A DNA stretch of 64,000 nt from Amycolatopsis acidicola (GTDB taxonomy: Bacteria; Actinomycetota; Actinomycetes; Mycobacteriales; Pseudonocardiaceae), in contig NZ_VMNW02000025.1 in the NCBI RefSeq assembly GCF_007713735.2, positions 33,277 through 97,276 on the forward strand, in the 5' to 3' direction. The translations under genes were made by a program, and so were the position numbers. Every line of letters starts with the position of its first letter. Position 1 is the first letter of the stretch. Positions 41,598 to 49,799 of the stretch are shown in pieces. The notes under the pieces were generated by a model. The model was not told where the DNA came from and ran no database searches. It saw nothing but the letters and a program-made list of their open reading frames with translations.

Positions 41598-43155
41598 GAC
41601 CGTTCCCGTCCGCGAGGCCGGTCAAATCGGCCCGCCGCAGGCTGGAACCCCGTCCTTCCAGGTTCCGTGAACCGCGCTGCGCGAGCCGGTACAGCTCATC
41701 GGCTTCCGGGGAACCGTGGTGCCATTTGACCCATTCCTCGTCCCGGTACCGGTTCGCGCCCTCGAGCACGGCCGGGGTGAAACCGCGGGCGCGGCGGTTG
41801 TACTCGCCGAGATCGATCCGGCCCGCGGAGGTGGTCCACAGCCCGTTCTTCGCCGGCAGGCTGCTGGAACCGGACAGCCGGTCCCCCGCCGTGGACGCGA
41901 AATCGTCGTCGGTCAGCACCGAGTACGGGATCCCGGTGAGCATGTTCTGGTTCAGCCCCGAATAGCGGGCCATCCCGTACTCGTTGGTCTTCTGGTGCGG
42001 GAGCCCGAGCAGCCCGACCATCTCACCGAGATCGTCGCGGCCGTACTCGTCGTTCATCAGCGGCTTGAACCGCTGCACCCGGTCGTCGAGCGACAGCCAG
42101 TCCTCCTGCCGGTAGGTGCCGGCCAGGTGCGCGAAGTCCTTGGCCACCGAGGAATACACCAGCGCGCCGGCGTCGATCATCTGCTCACGGGTCCACGTCG
42201 CGATGCGCTTCCACAGATCGGCCGTGGCCTCGTTGAGGATTTCGCGGTACTGCTCCATGGTTTCGGCGAGCGTGTCCGCGTTGTCCATGCCGACCGGCAG
42301 GTAACCGTCGGACAGAGCGTCCGATGTGTACAGTCCGACCGCGGCGATGTTGGCCGCGTCGTAGCTCGGCTCGGCTTCGAACGACGCCCAGTCGTCCATG
42401 AGGTGGAAGTTGGTGTCTTTGAAGACGATCGGGATCGTCAGGTTCGAGAACGGCAGCCGGGTCGCGATGCCGTCCAGCCACGGGTAGTCGCCCTCGGTCA
42501 GCTCGAAGAAGTCCCGCACGATCAGCTGCCGGTTGCCGCCGAAATCGTAGGGACCGCTGTTGTGCAGGCCGATCCGGCATTCGCAGTGGGCGAGGAAGGC
42601 GTACTGCGACAGCTGCGCCATCAGTTTCGTAGCCGCGGTGTGCAACCGGTCGCCGGGGACCACCCCGTGCAGATCCGCCTCGAAGACTTGAAGCGTGCGC
42701 TCGGGCAGGAACTGGCTGCGGTCCCCGAACTCCTTGTTGGTCAGGTGCCCGTCGTTGCGGTGGTAGGCCAGGTTGAACCGCCGCGAGAAATCGAGCACGT
42801 CGACGACGTCCTCCACCGCGTCACCCGGGCGCAGCAGCCCCCAGTTCATCAGCATTTCGCGGCCGATGAGGTAGAAGGCGGGCATCCCCCACGCCGCGTT
42901 CACCGTGTCCACCTTGAGGCTGACCTCACGGGCACGGTCGCCGAGCTCCTCCGCCGGCGTCGCCGCGTCGATCTCACGCAGCAGTGTCGGCAGGCGGTAG
43001 AAGGAATTGAGGTAGCTCAGCAGCATGTAGGGGTTCATCGGGAACAACTTCGACTCCTGCACGGTGCGCGTGATGCACAGCCAGTACGTAGTGTCGGAAA
43101 GGTTCCGCAGGTAGCTGTTGGTCTCCAGCAGGGACCGGTAGCTCAGCTCCGTCAT
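41584..43155 (-). CDS. Unknown-family protein A, partner of phosphohistidine swivel protein
   Basis: 523 residues, no family I recognise. Mostly helical, soluble, no signal peptide. It shares signatures with the protein at 47631-48833 and the C-terminal part of 46036-47634: ESKLFPMNPYMLLSYL (34-49), YLIGREMLMNWG (95-106), and YAFLAHCECRIGLHNSGPY (185-203; Cys191, Arg194, SGPY). It has about 130 extra C-terminal residues that the others lack. It follows the swivel protein gene by 3 bp, and the same pair is fused in one chain at 46036-47634. It is therefore likely to bind the substrate that receives phosphate from the swivel domain, much as the phenylphosphate synthase alpha subunit combines a His domain with an extra region. 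Substrate unknown. Confidence 0.85.
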   Translation of the reverse strand: MTELSYRSLLETNSYLRNLSDTTYWLCITRTVQESKLFPMNPYMLLSYLNSFYRLPTLLREIDAATPAEELGDRAREVSLKVDTVNAAWGMPAFYLIGREMLMNWGLLRPGDAVEDVVDVLDFSRRFNLAYHRNDGHLTNKEFGDRSQFLPERTLQVFEADLHGVVPGDRLHTAATKLMAQLSQYAFLAHCECRIGLHNSGPYDFGGNRQLIVRDFFELTEGDYPWLDGIATRLPFSNLTIPIVFKDTNFHLMDDWASFEAEPSYDAANIAAVGLYTSDALSDGYLPVGMDNADTLAETMEQYREILNEATADLWKRIATWTREQMIDAGALVYSSVAKDFAHLAGTYRQEDWLSLDDRVQRFKPLMNDEYGRDDLGEMVGLLGLPHQKTNEYGMARYSGLNQNMLTGIPYSVLTDDDFASTAGDRLSGSSSLPAKNGLWTTSAGRIDLGEYNRRARGFTPAVLEGANRYRDEEWVKWHHGSPEADELYRLAQRGSRNLEGRGSSLRRADLTGLADGNGHADR

Positions 43156-43158
43156 CGT

Positions 43159-43893
43159 TCAGCCCTCGTTCCCGATCAGCCAGATCCGGGCGTGCCCGGT
43201 GTCGCCGGTTTCGTACGCGTCCGCCGCGGGCGGCGCCGCGGTCACCTCGATCTCGACGACGTCGCCGTCGGAGAGGCTGTCGATCTTGCAGTTCATCAGC
43301 GTGGGCACGTCGTACTCGCGGGCGAGGATCCCCAGGTGCGAACGCACCGTGCCGCCGAGGCAGACGACACCGGCGAAGCCTTCGATGATCGGCGCGGTGA
43401 GCGTGCCACCGGAGTCGTCGATCACCGCGATGGTGCCGTCGGGGACACCGTCGGCCAGGAAACCCATTACCTGTTCGACCTTGGAGATGAGCGCCACCGG
43501 GCCGGTGACCGTCGCGGTCTTGCGGATCACGTTGTCCCCGACACCGACCTGCGTGCGGCCGTCCGCGGTGCCTTCGGCCGCGAACGACGTGGCGTCACGC
43601 TGGGGCCGCTTGTACTTGTCCGGTTCGGACTCCAGCGACACGGTCGCCGAGAAATCGAAGCGGTAGCCGGAATCCAGCGCCTCCTGCTCCACCGCCTGCG
43701 CGTCGGCGAGCGAAAACAGCTCGAACTCGCGCTCGAACACCACGTCCTTCCAGCGCGCCCCGGCGGCCGCGAAGCGCTTCGCCGCCAGTTCCCGCACGGC
43801 GCTGTTGAAGCGGCCCGGCAACGGCAGCATCTCCGTCGCCCCCCACTTGGGTGCGCTCGCTCTGCTCCCGGCGGTGGATTCGCGCTCTGTCAT
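43159..43893 (-). CDS. Phosphohistidine swivelling-domain protein A
   Basis: 244 residues. The C-terminal ~110 residues are a PEP-utiliser mobile domain: TIAVIDDSGGTLTAPIIEG, then GGTVRSHLGILAREYDVPTL with the expected phospho-acceptor His186. The usual form is TGGxTSHxAxxAR; this locus uses GTxRSHLxI. The N-terminal ~125 residues are unfamiliar (FNSAVRELAAKRFAAAGARW). No ATP-grasp domain, so it must be phosphorylated by another protein, probably the PPDK-like kinase encoded in the same operon. GAGGTGG precedes the ATG. First gene of the operon; divergent from the LuxR gene. Confidence 0.88.
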   Translation of the reverse strand: MTERESTAGSRASAPKWGATEMLPLPGRFNSAVRELAAKRFAAAGARWKDVVFEREFELFSLADAQAVEQEALDSGYRFDFSATVSLESEPDKYKRPQRDATSFAAEGTADGRTQVGVGDNVIRKTATVTGPVALISKVEQVMGFLADGVPDGTIAVIDDSGGTLTAPIIEGFAGVVCLGGTVRSHLGILAREYDVPTLMNCKIDSLSDGDVVEIEVTAAPPAADAYETGDTGHARIWLIGNEG

Positions 43894-43986
43894 ATCGGTG
43901 CCACCTCGCTCGATCCCGCCGGCGGCTTCGCTGCCACCGGCTGCAGGTCCTTTCGCTGGGAACCAAAGCTAGGTACGATCGCCGCT

Positions 43987-44820
43987 GTGACACAGTCCAC
44001 GTTGGTGGACAGTCCGGCGTCGACGACGACGACCACGTCCCCTCGCGGCCGGGCTCGTTCCCCGCTCCGCGTCTGCATGGCAAGGGACGACTACGAGCGT
44101 GCTTTCGATGTGCTCGAGCACTGCGACGGCGCGCCCTCCGTGGTCGATTTCAAGGAGACCGTCGTCGAGGCGCTGCAGCAGCATTTCGCGCTCCGCCACG
44201 TGTCGTTCTTCGCCGGCGCGACGTTCCACAACGTCTTCGGCGACGTCACCCCGCTGACCGAGGGCAAGACGTCGAACATGCTGCCGGAGTACCAGGAACG
44301 CTGGGCGCGCTACGACGTGTTCGGCACGCCGGCCGCCACCCGGCAGCTGGTGTCCAGCGGGGTGTCCTCGCTGACGGAACTGGCGTCCCAGGGGCCACTG
44401 CCCGCCTCGGCCGAGGCCTACGTCCGGCATTTCCTCGCCGCCACCTGGCGGATGGAGACCGCGGCCGCGCTCCGGCTGGAACTGCCCGGCGGGCATCTCG
44501 CGCTGGTGGGCATGTTCGACCCGAAACCGGACAAGCTCGGCGTCCACGAGCTCGCGACGCTGCGCCTGCTGAGCAGACAGCTGTCGGTCATCTGCCGCAG
44601 CCTGCCCGTGTCCCGCTCGCAGGCGGCGGTGAGCCGTCTGTCCGAACGGCAGCGGCAGGTCGCGCGGCTGGTCGCCGACGGGCTGTCCAACGCGCAGATC
44701 GCCGAAACCCTGTCGCTGGCCGAGGACAGCGTGAAGAAGTACGTGAGCCGGATCCTGGGCCTCACCGGCTGTCAGTCCCGGATGGAGCTCGCGCTGCTGG
44801 CGCGGTCCTGCCGGACATGA
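43987..44820 (+). CDS. LuxR family transcriptional regulator
   Basis: 277 residues. The C-terminal GerE/LuxR helix-turn-helix runs from about 217 (LSERQRQVARLVADGLSNAQ, then VKKYVSRILGL). The N-terminal ~200 residues are an undefined sensory domain (residues about 40-200), not a receiver or ATPase. Start GTG 43987: TACGAT (43974-43979) ends 7 nt before it and there is no ribosome site, suggesting a leaderless mRNA. Placed between the two swivel/unknown-domain operons, it is the best candidate for their common regulator. Confidence 0.92.
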   Translation: MTQSTLVDSPASTTTTTSPRGRARSPLRVCMARDDYERAFDVLEHCDGAPSVVDFKETVVEALQQHFALRHVSFFAGATFHNVFGDVTPLTEGKTSNMLPEYQERWARYDVFGTPAATRQLVSSGVSSLTELASQGPLPASAEAYVRHFLAATWRMETAAALRLELPGGHLALVGMFDPKPDKLGVHELATLRLLSRQLSVICRSLPVSRSQAAVSRLSERQRQVARLVADGLSNAQIAETLSLAEDSVKKYVSRILGLTGCQSRMELALLARSCRT

Positions 44821-44824
44821 CGAA

Positions 44825-44851
44825 AGGCCGCGGATCGGTGATCCGCGGCCT
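44825..44851. terminator. Bidirectional terminator
   Basis: Perfect 12-bp stem AGGCCGCGGATC / GATCCGCGGCCT with loop GGT, 5 nt after the luxR stop and 16 nt from the stop of the convergent gene ending at 44867. It serves both. Confidence 0.85.
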
Positions 44852-44866
44852 CTGGTCAGGCGGTGG

Positions 44867-46012
44867 CTAGAGGAACGAACTCTCCTTGGTCAGCCCGTAC
44901 CGCGGGTGCTCGCCGATCACCATCGACTCGAAGATGCCGTAGCCGACGGCATCCCCTTCGCGGCAGCGGATCACGCAGTCGCGAAGCTGGTGCACCTCCC
45001 TGGCGGTTTCGGGATCGGACACGTCCGCGTACCGTTCACCGTCCACATGGGACTCCCCGAGCCAGGTCCCGTGCCGGTGCCCCTTGAACCCGAAGTACAG
45101 CCCGGTCCCGAGATGGAAGCCGGTGTCGCTGACGGCCTCGATCTCGACCGTCCGCGTCCGGCCCCAGCCCGCGTCGAAGGTCATCTTCCCGCCGAGCAGC
45201 CGCCGGTTGACGGTGTCGAACTTCAGCTCGTCCTGGACGTGGTGCAACGGGAGCTGGGTACCGTCCGGCTCGTTGACGAACCCGGAGAAGTACGTCGTCT
45301 CCCCGTCCACCCACTGGTGGTAGTGGTGGATCTCGTAGCTGCTGCCGTCGGGCCGCTTCATCCACATAGGACTCCACGTGAGCAGGAAGTCCCCGTCGAG
45401 GCGCTGCCGCCGGAACACGTCGGGCGCCGGCTCCCCGACATCCATCCGCACGCCCCACGAGTGGTCACGGAAACCGAACCACTCGTCGTCGCGGACCTCG
45501 ATCTCCTCGCCGTCGATCCAGATCCGCCCGCGCACCGTGGCGGACTGGTGGTAGCGCAGGAGATCCGAGCAGATCCGGAACCCGTCCGGTTCCCGCTGCC
45601 CGTCCTTGGCCTCCAGGAACGGCGGCAGCACGCCGGTGACCGTCAGGTCGAACCGGATCGGCACCTGGTCGTTCTCCCGCAGCACGAACCGCACCGCGTT
45701 GAGCGGCTCCAGGACCTCGTAGTCGAGCGGCCCCACCCCGACGCGGTCGGGATCGCTGTCGAGCCGCCTGCTGGCACGGACGGTCAGCTGTTCCTTGCCG
45801 CGGGAGATCCCGGCGAACATGTCGATGACGTTGCGGTTGTGGTATTTCCCGATGCCGCAGTCCACCTGGAGCGAACCGTCCCTGGCGAACAGCGAACCCC
45901 AGAGTTTCTCGGTCCACGAAATGTCGGCGTGGGCGATCGTCGCGAAGGTTTCGGGCGTTTGATGGCACAGCAGCTCGTCCGCGGGGACGATCTTCTGCAT
46001 GGACTGACGCAC
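44867..46012 (-). CDS. CrtC/DUF7065-like lipocalin-fold protein
   Basis: 381 residues, resembling the hydroxyneurosporene-synthase (CrtC)/AttH-like double-lipocalin proteins often labelled DUF7064/7065. Seen: a beta-rich pattern with conserved aromatic blocks, such as WFGFRDHSWGVR, GDFLLTWSPMWMKRPDGSSY and HHYHQWVDG. No signal peptide. GTG 46012 is set by AAGGAGG seven nt upstream. Last gene of the second swivel operon, 23 bp after the fused protein. Such proteins bind or hydrate hydrophobic (terpenoid/steroid-like) compounds, hinting at a lipophilic substrate; this is inference. Confidence 0.75.
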   Translation of the reverse strand: MRQSMQKIVPADELLCHQTPETFATIAHADISWTEKLWGSLFARDGSLQVDCGIGKYHNRNVIDMFAGISRGKEQLTVRASRRLDSDPDRVGVGPLDYEVLEPLNAVRFVLRENDQVPIRFDLTVTGVLPPFLEAKDGQREPDGFRICSDLLRYHQSATVRGRIWIDGEEIEVRDDEWFGFRDHSWGVRMDVGEPAPDVFRRQRLDGDFLLTWSPMWMKRPDGSSYEIHHYHQWVDGETTYFSGFVNEPDGTQLPLHHVQDELKFDTVNRRLLGGKMTFDAGWGRTRTVEIEAVSDTGFHLGTGLYFGFKGHRHGTWLGESHVDGERYADVSDPETAREVHQLRDCVIRCREGDAVGYGIFESMVIGEHPRYGLTKESSFL

Positions 46013-46035
46013 GGCGGCGCCTCCTTCCTGACCGG

Positions 46036-47634
46036 CTACCGAACGGGGGAGAACGATCCCGGCATGTCGTTGGCCACCAGCGCGGTCCCGAAGATCGCGG
46101 CGGCCTGGTCATCGTCGTCGAAGGGATCCGGGTACAGCGCGAGCGTGTCCGGGGACATCGACCAGTCGATCGCGTCCGTCACCCCCGCCACGGCCGCGAA
46201 CGGGCGCAGGCCCGAGGTGTACATCGTGGTGGCGGCGAGGATCCGCTCCCGCCGGTCCATCGCCGCGAACCGCTGGTACAGCTTCATGTGGCTCCGGCTC
46301 AGCTCCGCCGCGACCTCCGGCCACGCCGAGGCGTCCAGCAGCTCCCTCGTCCCGTCCGCGCGGTGCCCGAAAACGGCGACCTTCCGCACGGCGGTGAACA
46401 GCTGGTCCGGTTCGGTGAACGTGGTCCCCCAGTCGTTGATCTCGAACTCGGTGAACGCGGACCGGTCGAACACGAGTGCCATCGTGAGTCCCGCGTAGGG
46501 CGGCTCGAGATCTTCGGCCCAGGGATAGGCCCACGCGCTCGGCCCGAGTGACAGGTAGTCGCGCACGATCGTCCGCAGGTTCCCGGAATACGGGTACGGC
46601 CCGGAGTCGCAGATGCCGACGCGCGAATCGCAGAAGTACAGGAAAGAATAGCCGGAAACCGTGGCGTTGAGCCGTTTCAGCGCTTTCGCGCCGGCCGCGT
46701 CGAGTACGGTCGCGGCGTCGGTCAGCTCCGTCACGACCTCGGGCGGCAGGTACCGGTTGGTGAACCCGGCGTCCTTGTAGTCGAGCGTGCCGTCGCCGCG
46801 GTGGGCGAGCGTGAGCCGGCGCCAGAAGTCCACCACCGCACGGACTTCGTCGCGCCGTTCGTCCCGCCGGAGCCTGCCCATCTTGATGAGACACTCCCGG
46901 CCGCACAGGTAGTGGTACCCGATCATCCAGATCCACAGTGGACTGACCTGGTTGGGCCCCGTGCGCAGGCGGCGCCCGAGCTCCTCCGCCGGCATCGCCG
47001 CGTCGATCGCCGCGACGCGCCGGGCGTAGCTGTGGAAGTCCTCGATCACCGACAAGGACATGTACGGCAGCATCGGGAACAGCTCGGAGGTGAAGCCCGA
47101 CCGGCGGGTCATCTCTGGTTTGAACGCGCGCCCCATGTGCTGCACCAGATCGTCGAGCCGCTCGTCGGTGAGCTCCTCGGCGATCAACGCGTCCAGCGCG
47201 GCCCGCGGGACGGTGAGATCGAAATCCTTCACCGCGATCTCGTCACCGACCCGGCGGACGTACTCCCACCACTGCTCGCTCACGTCCGCGGCGGCGCTCT
47301 CGCGGACCACTCCCGCTCCGTCGTCGATGTCGAGCGTGACCATGGTGCCGTCGGCCAGCTCCGGCAGGTCGGTCCCGACGAGACAGGGCACCTCGAACTC
47401 GCGCGAGACGATCGCCAGGTGCGATCGCAACGTCCCGTCGCGGCAGATGATCCCGCCGAGGCGGCCGAGAATGGGCGAGAGGAAGGTGGTCCCGCCCGAA
47501 GCCACCAGCGCGATGGTCTCCTCGAGATCGGTGTCCAAGGAGGCGATGACGTCCTCGGGCGAACGGAAGTTCCGGACGGCCCCGGTCACCGGGGTGAACG
47601 TGGAGGACGGGATTCCTTTGCCGACAACACTCAT
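46036..47634 (-). CDS. Fused phosphohistidine swivel domain plus unknown domain (module C)
   Basis: 532 residues. Residues about 1-110 are a PEP-utiliser mobile domain (TIALVASGGTTFLSPILGRL, then DGTLRSHLAIVSREFEVPCL, His72). Residues about 130-532 are the unknown domain: FTSELFPMLPYMSLSVIEDF (181-200), YLCGRECLIKMG (242-253), and FCDSRVGICDSGPYPYSG (334-350). The fusion shows that the two parts work together and explains the neighbouring split pairs. The start overlaps the upstream stop (ATGA). No ATP-grasp domain. Confidence 0.87.
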   Translation of the reverse strand: MSVVGKGIPSSTFTPVTGAVRNFRSPEDVIASLDTDLEETIALVASGGTTFLSPILGRLGGIICRDGTLRSHLAIVSREFEVPCLVGTDLPELADGTMVTLDIDDGAGVVRESAAADVSEQWWEYVRRVGDEIAVKDFDLTVPRAALDALIAEELTDERLDDLVQHMGRAFKPEMTRRSGFTSELFPMLPYMSLSVIEDFHSYARRVAAIDAAMPAEELGRRLRTGPNQVSPLWIWMIGYHYLCGRECLIKMGRLRRDERRDEVRAVVDFWRRLTLAHRGDGTLDYKDAGFTNRYLPPEVVTELTDAATVLDAAGAKALKRLNATVSGYSFLYFCDSRVGICDSGPYPYSGNLRTIVRDYLSLGPSAWAYPWAEDLEPPYAGLTMALVFDRSAFTEFEINDWGTTFTEPDQLFTAVRKVAVFGHRADGTRELLDASAWPEVAAELSRSHMKLYQRFAAMDRRERILAATTMYTSGLRPFAAVAGVTDAIDWSMSPDTLALYPDPFDDDDQAAAIFGTALVANDMPGSFSPVR

Positions 47635-48833
47635 GACCGGTCCCCGATCGGGCGGAAACAGCCGTCACGGTCCTGCGGGACGAACACGCCGCCGATGAGC
47701 CCGAGCGCCAGCTCCGGATCGCTGAACTTCTCGTACGACCGCGCGATCCGGGGCGTGATGCTCCAGTCGATCTCGTCGTAGCAGCCGGCGAGCCGGGCCC
47801 AGGCCTTGAGCTTCCACGCGTACATCTCGGTCGCGTAGAGGTTGCGCTCCTCGGGGTCGGTCTCGGCAAGACGCTGGTACAGCGCGCGATGCGCCTTGCG
47901 GATCGCCTTGGTCGCCTCCTCGACTTCGGCCGCGTCCAGCGGGCGCAGGCGGCCACCGTCGGTGCAGAAGACGCGGGTCTCCAGGATGTCGGCCTGGTAG
48001 TCGCTGGGGGTGAACCACGCGGTCCCCCAGACGTTGTTGTCCATCTTCACCGAGCCGGGCAGCCGGTAGGCGATCACGAAATGGTGGTACGGCAGGCTTT
48101 CCCGGATCCCGTCGACCCACGGGAAGTCCCCGTCACCGTCCAAACAGGTCTCGCGCAGCGCGAGGAAGGTGCCGTCCTCCAGCTGGTACGGGCCGGTGTC
48201 GCAGACGGCGGTGCGCGCGTCGCAGTTCTCCAGGAAGGCATACGCGGTCAGCCGGGCCCCGAACTTGCGGATGCCGGACTTCGTCGCGTCGTCCGCGGTC
48301 AGCAGGTTGCCGCGGATCTCGGCGAGCAACGCCTCGTCCACCACGTGCGAGCTGTTGGCGGGCTCGGCGTCCATGTTGAACAGCACGCCGTCGGTGCGCA
48401 TCGCGATCGTGGCCGCACGCCAGAACCGCAGCACTTCCAGCTGGTCTTCCAGCCCGTCGGCGAGACTGTTCTCGCCGAGGTCGACGAACAGCTCCCGGCC
48501 GGTGAGGTAGTGCAGCGGCATGGCCGCCAGGTTGATGAAGCTCCGCTTGGTGCCGATCGGCAACGCCCTGCGCACCAGCTCGGCCGCACTGGCGTGCCGC
48601 GTGATGGCGCGGATGCGCTCCGGGACGCGGAGGTAGTCCTCCATCATCGACATCAGGATGTAGGTGTTCATCCCGAACAGCTCGGACTCGAACACCGTGC
48701 GGGCCGAGAGTTCGGACTTGTAGGCCGCGCCCGCGGTCCGCACGAGCCAGTTCCATTCCTCGAGCGTGGGCTCGTAGGACGGATCGGTGTAGATCGCCTT
48801 GGCGTTGGCGGGGGTGCTCAGCTGGGTGGTCAT
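47631..48833 (-). CDS. Unknown-family protein B, partner of swivel protein B
   Basis: 400 residues of the same unknown domain: ESELFGMNTYILMSMMEDYL (49-68), YLTGRELFVDLG (109-120), LENCDARTAVCDTGPYQLED (201-220). Helix-rich, soluble, no signal. The SGPY of the other copies is TGPY here. The start ATG 48833 overlaps the swivel gene stop (ATGA) and the end overlaps the fused protein start (ATGA), so translation of all three is coupled, probably in fixed ratio. Confidence 0.85.
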   Translation of the reverse strand: MTTQLSTPANAKAIYTDPSYEPTLEEWNWLVRTAGAAYKSELSARTVFESELFGMNTYILMSMMEDYLRVPERIRAITRHASAAELVRRALPIGTKRSFINLAAMPLHYLTGRELFVDLGENSLADGLEDQLEVLRFWRAATIAMRTDGVLFNMDAEPANSSHVVDEALLAEIRGNLLTADDATKSGIRKFGARLTAYAFLENCDARTAVCDTGPYQLEDGTFLALRETCLDGDGDFPWVDGIRESLPYHHFVIAYRLPGSVKMDNNVWGTAWFTPSDYQADILETRVFCTDGGRLRPLDAAEVEEATKAIRKAHRALYQRLAETDPEERNLYATEMYAWKLKAWARLAGCYDEIDWSITPRIARSYEKFSDPELALGLIGGVFVPQDRDGCFRPIGDRS

Positions 48834-49207
48834 GCCGTCACCGCCCCGGCCGCCACGGCGATCCGCGCGGTCTCGCCGTCGGAGAGGTCCAGCACCACCG
48901 TGTCCCCGTCGGACACGGTCCCGGCCAGCTCCGCGGCCAGCACGCACGGGACGTCGGACTCGCGCGAGAGGATCGCCAGGTGCGATTCCCGGCTGCCCGC
49001 GGTGCACACGATCGCCTTGAGGTCGGGCAGGATCGGCGACAGGAAGGTCATCCCGCCCTTGCTGACGAACGCGATCGTCCCGTCCAGGTCGTCGTCGTCG
49101 ATCGACAGCACGTCCGAGGTGTCGTTGAACCACCTCGCGGTCCCGCGGACCTCATCGGCGGTGAAGAGGTTCACTCCCGTGCCGACCTCGTTCAGATCTC
49201 CGCTCAT
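48830..49207 (-). CDS. Stand-alone phosphohistidine swivelling-domain protein B
   Basis: 125 residues, only a PEP-utiliser mobile domain: TIAFVSKGGMTFLSPILPDL, then GSRESHLAILSRESDVPCVL with His76. It aligns end to end with residues 1-110 of the fused protein 46036-47634. GGAG precedes the ATG. First gene of the second operon; the upstream gap 49208-49344 has an 8-bp palindrome AGTGCACT (49304-49311) but no convincing promoter hexamers. Confidence 0.88.
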   Translation of the reverse strand: MSGDLNEVGTGVNLFTADEVRGTARWFNDTSDVLSIDDDDLDGTIAFVSKGGMTFLSPILPDLKAIVCTAGSRESHLAILSRESDVPCVLAAELAGTVSDGDTVVLDLSDGETARIAVAAGAVTA

Positions 49208-49344
49208 CGCTACTCCGTTCCACCCCGGCGCTGGGGAGTTCGGTTGTCTCGGACACGCGCATCAGCGCAGGCCGGACGTTACGAGCGAGGTGAACTGGGC
49301 CACAGTGCACTTAGGGGGACAGTGGCGGACGGCGCGGCTCCGGC

Positions 49345-49773
49345 TCAGTCCGCGGGCCGCTCCACCGGCGCCCACAGGCTCGGCACGTTCACCACGATCC
49401 CGTCCTGGCTGCTGCGCGCGATGATCACCACCGCGTCCGCGTCGCCGGGGTTTTCCTCTCGGTGCGGGACGTACGGGGGCACGAAGATGTAGTCGCCGGG
49501 GCCGGTTTCGAGGCGGATCTCCTGCTCGCCGTCGGCGAAGACGAAGACGGGGTGACCGGATTTGACGTAGATCGCGGTCTCGGCTTCGCCGTGGTGGTGG
49601 TCGCCGGAGTTGGTGGCTGGCCCGACGTGGGTTTCGCCCATCCACACCTTTTCCGAGCCCACGGTCTTGCCCGAAACGGCTTCCAGCCGGCGCATCCCGC
49701 TGGTCTGCGTCGTGTCGCCGGACAGCTCGCCGCCCTTGATGTGCCGCAGCGGGCGGTGCCAATGGTCGGTCAC
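49345..49773 (-). CDS. Cupin domain protein
   Basis: 142 residues, single cupin barrel. Motif 1 region GDHHHGEAETAIYVKSGH (His59-His61 and Glu63 as metal ligands) and motif 2 GDYIFVPPYVPHREEN (His104). GTG 49773 is preferred over GTG 49806, because AAAGGA lies 6 nt before it and the longer form would overlap the hydrolase. Last gene of the flavin-monooxygenase operon. It may be a dioxygenase, isomerase or ligand binder; unknown. Confidence 0.88.
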   Translation of the reverse strand: MTDHWHRPLRHIKGGELSGDTTQTSGMRRLEAVSGKTVGSEKVWMGETHVGPATNSGDHHHGEAETAIYVKSGHPVFVFADGEQEIRLETGPGDYIFVPPYVPHREENPGDADAVVIIARSSQDGIVVNVPSLWAPVERPAD

Positions 49774-49799
49774 GAAAGTTCCTTTCTCCCGGCGGACAT

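Noticed and set aside
41716..44820. A 1034-codon plus-strand frame
   Set aside because: It is antisense to the two leftward genes at 41584-43893; only the final 277 codons, the LuxR gene, are real.
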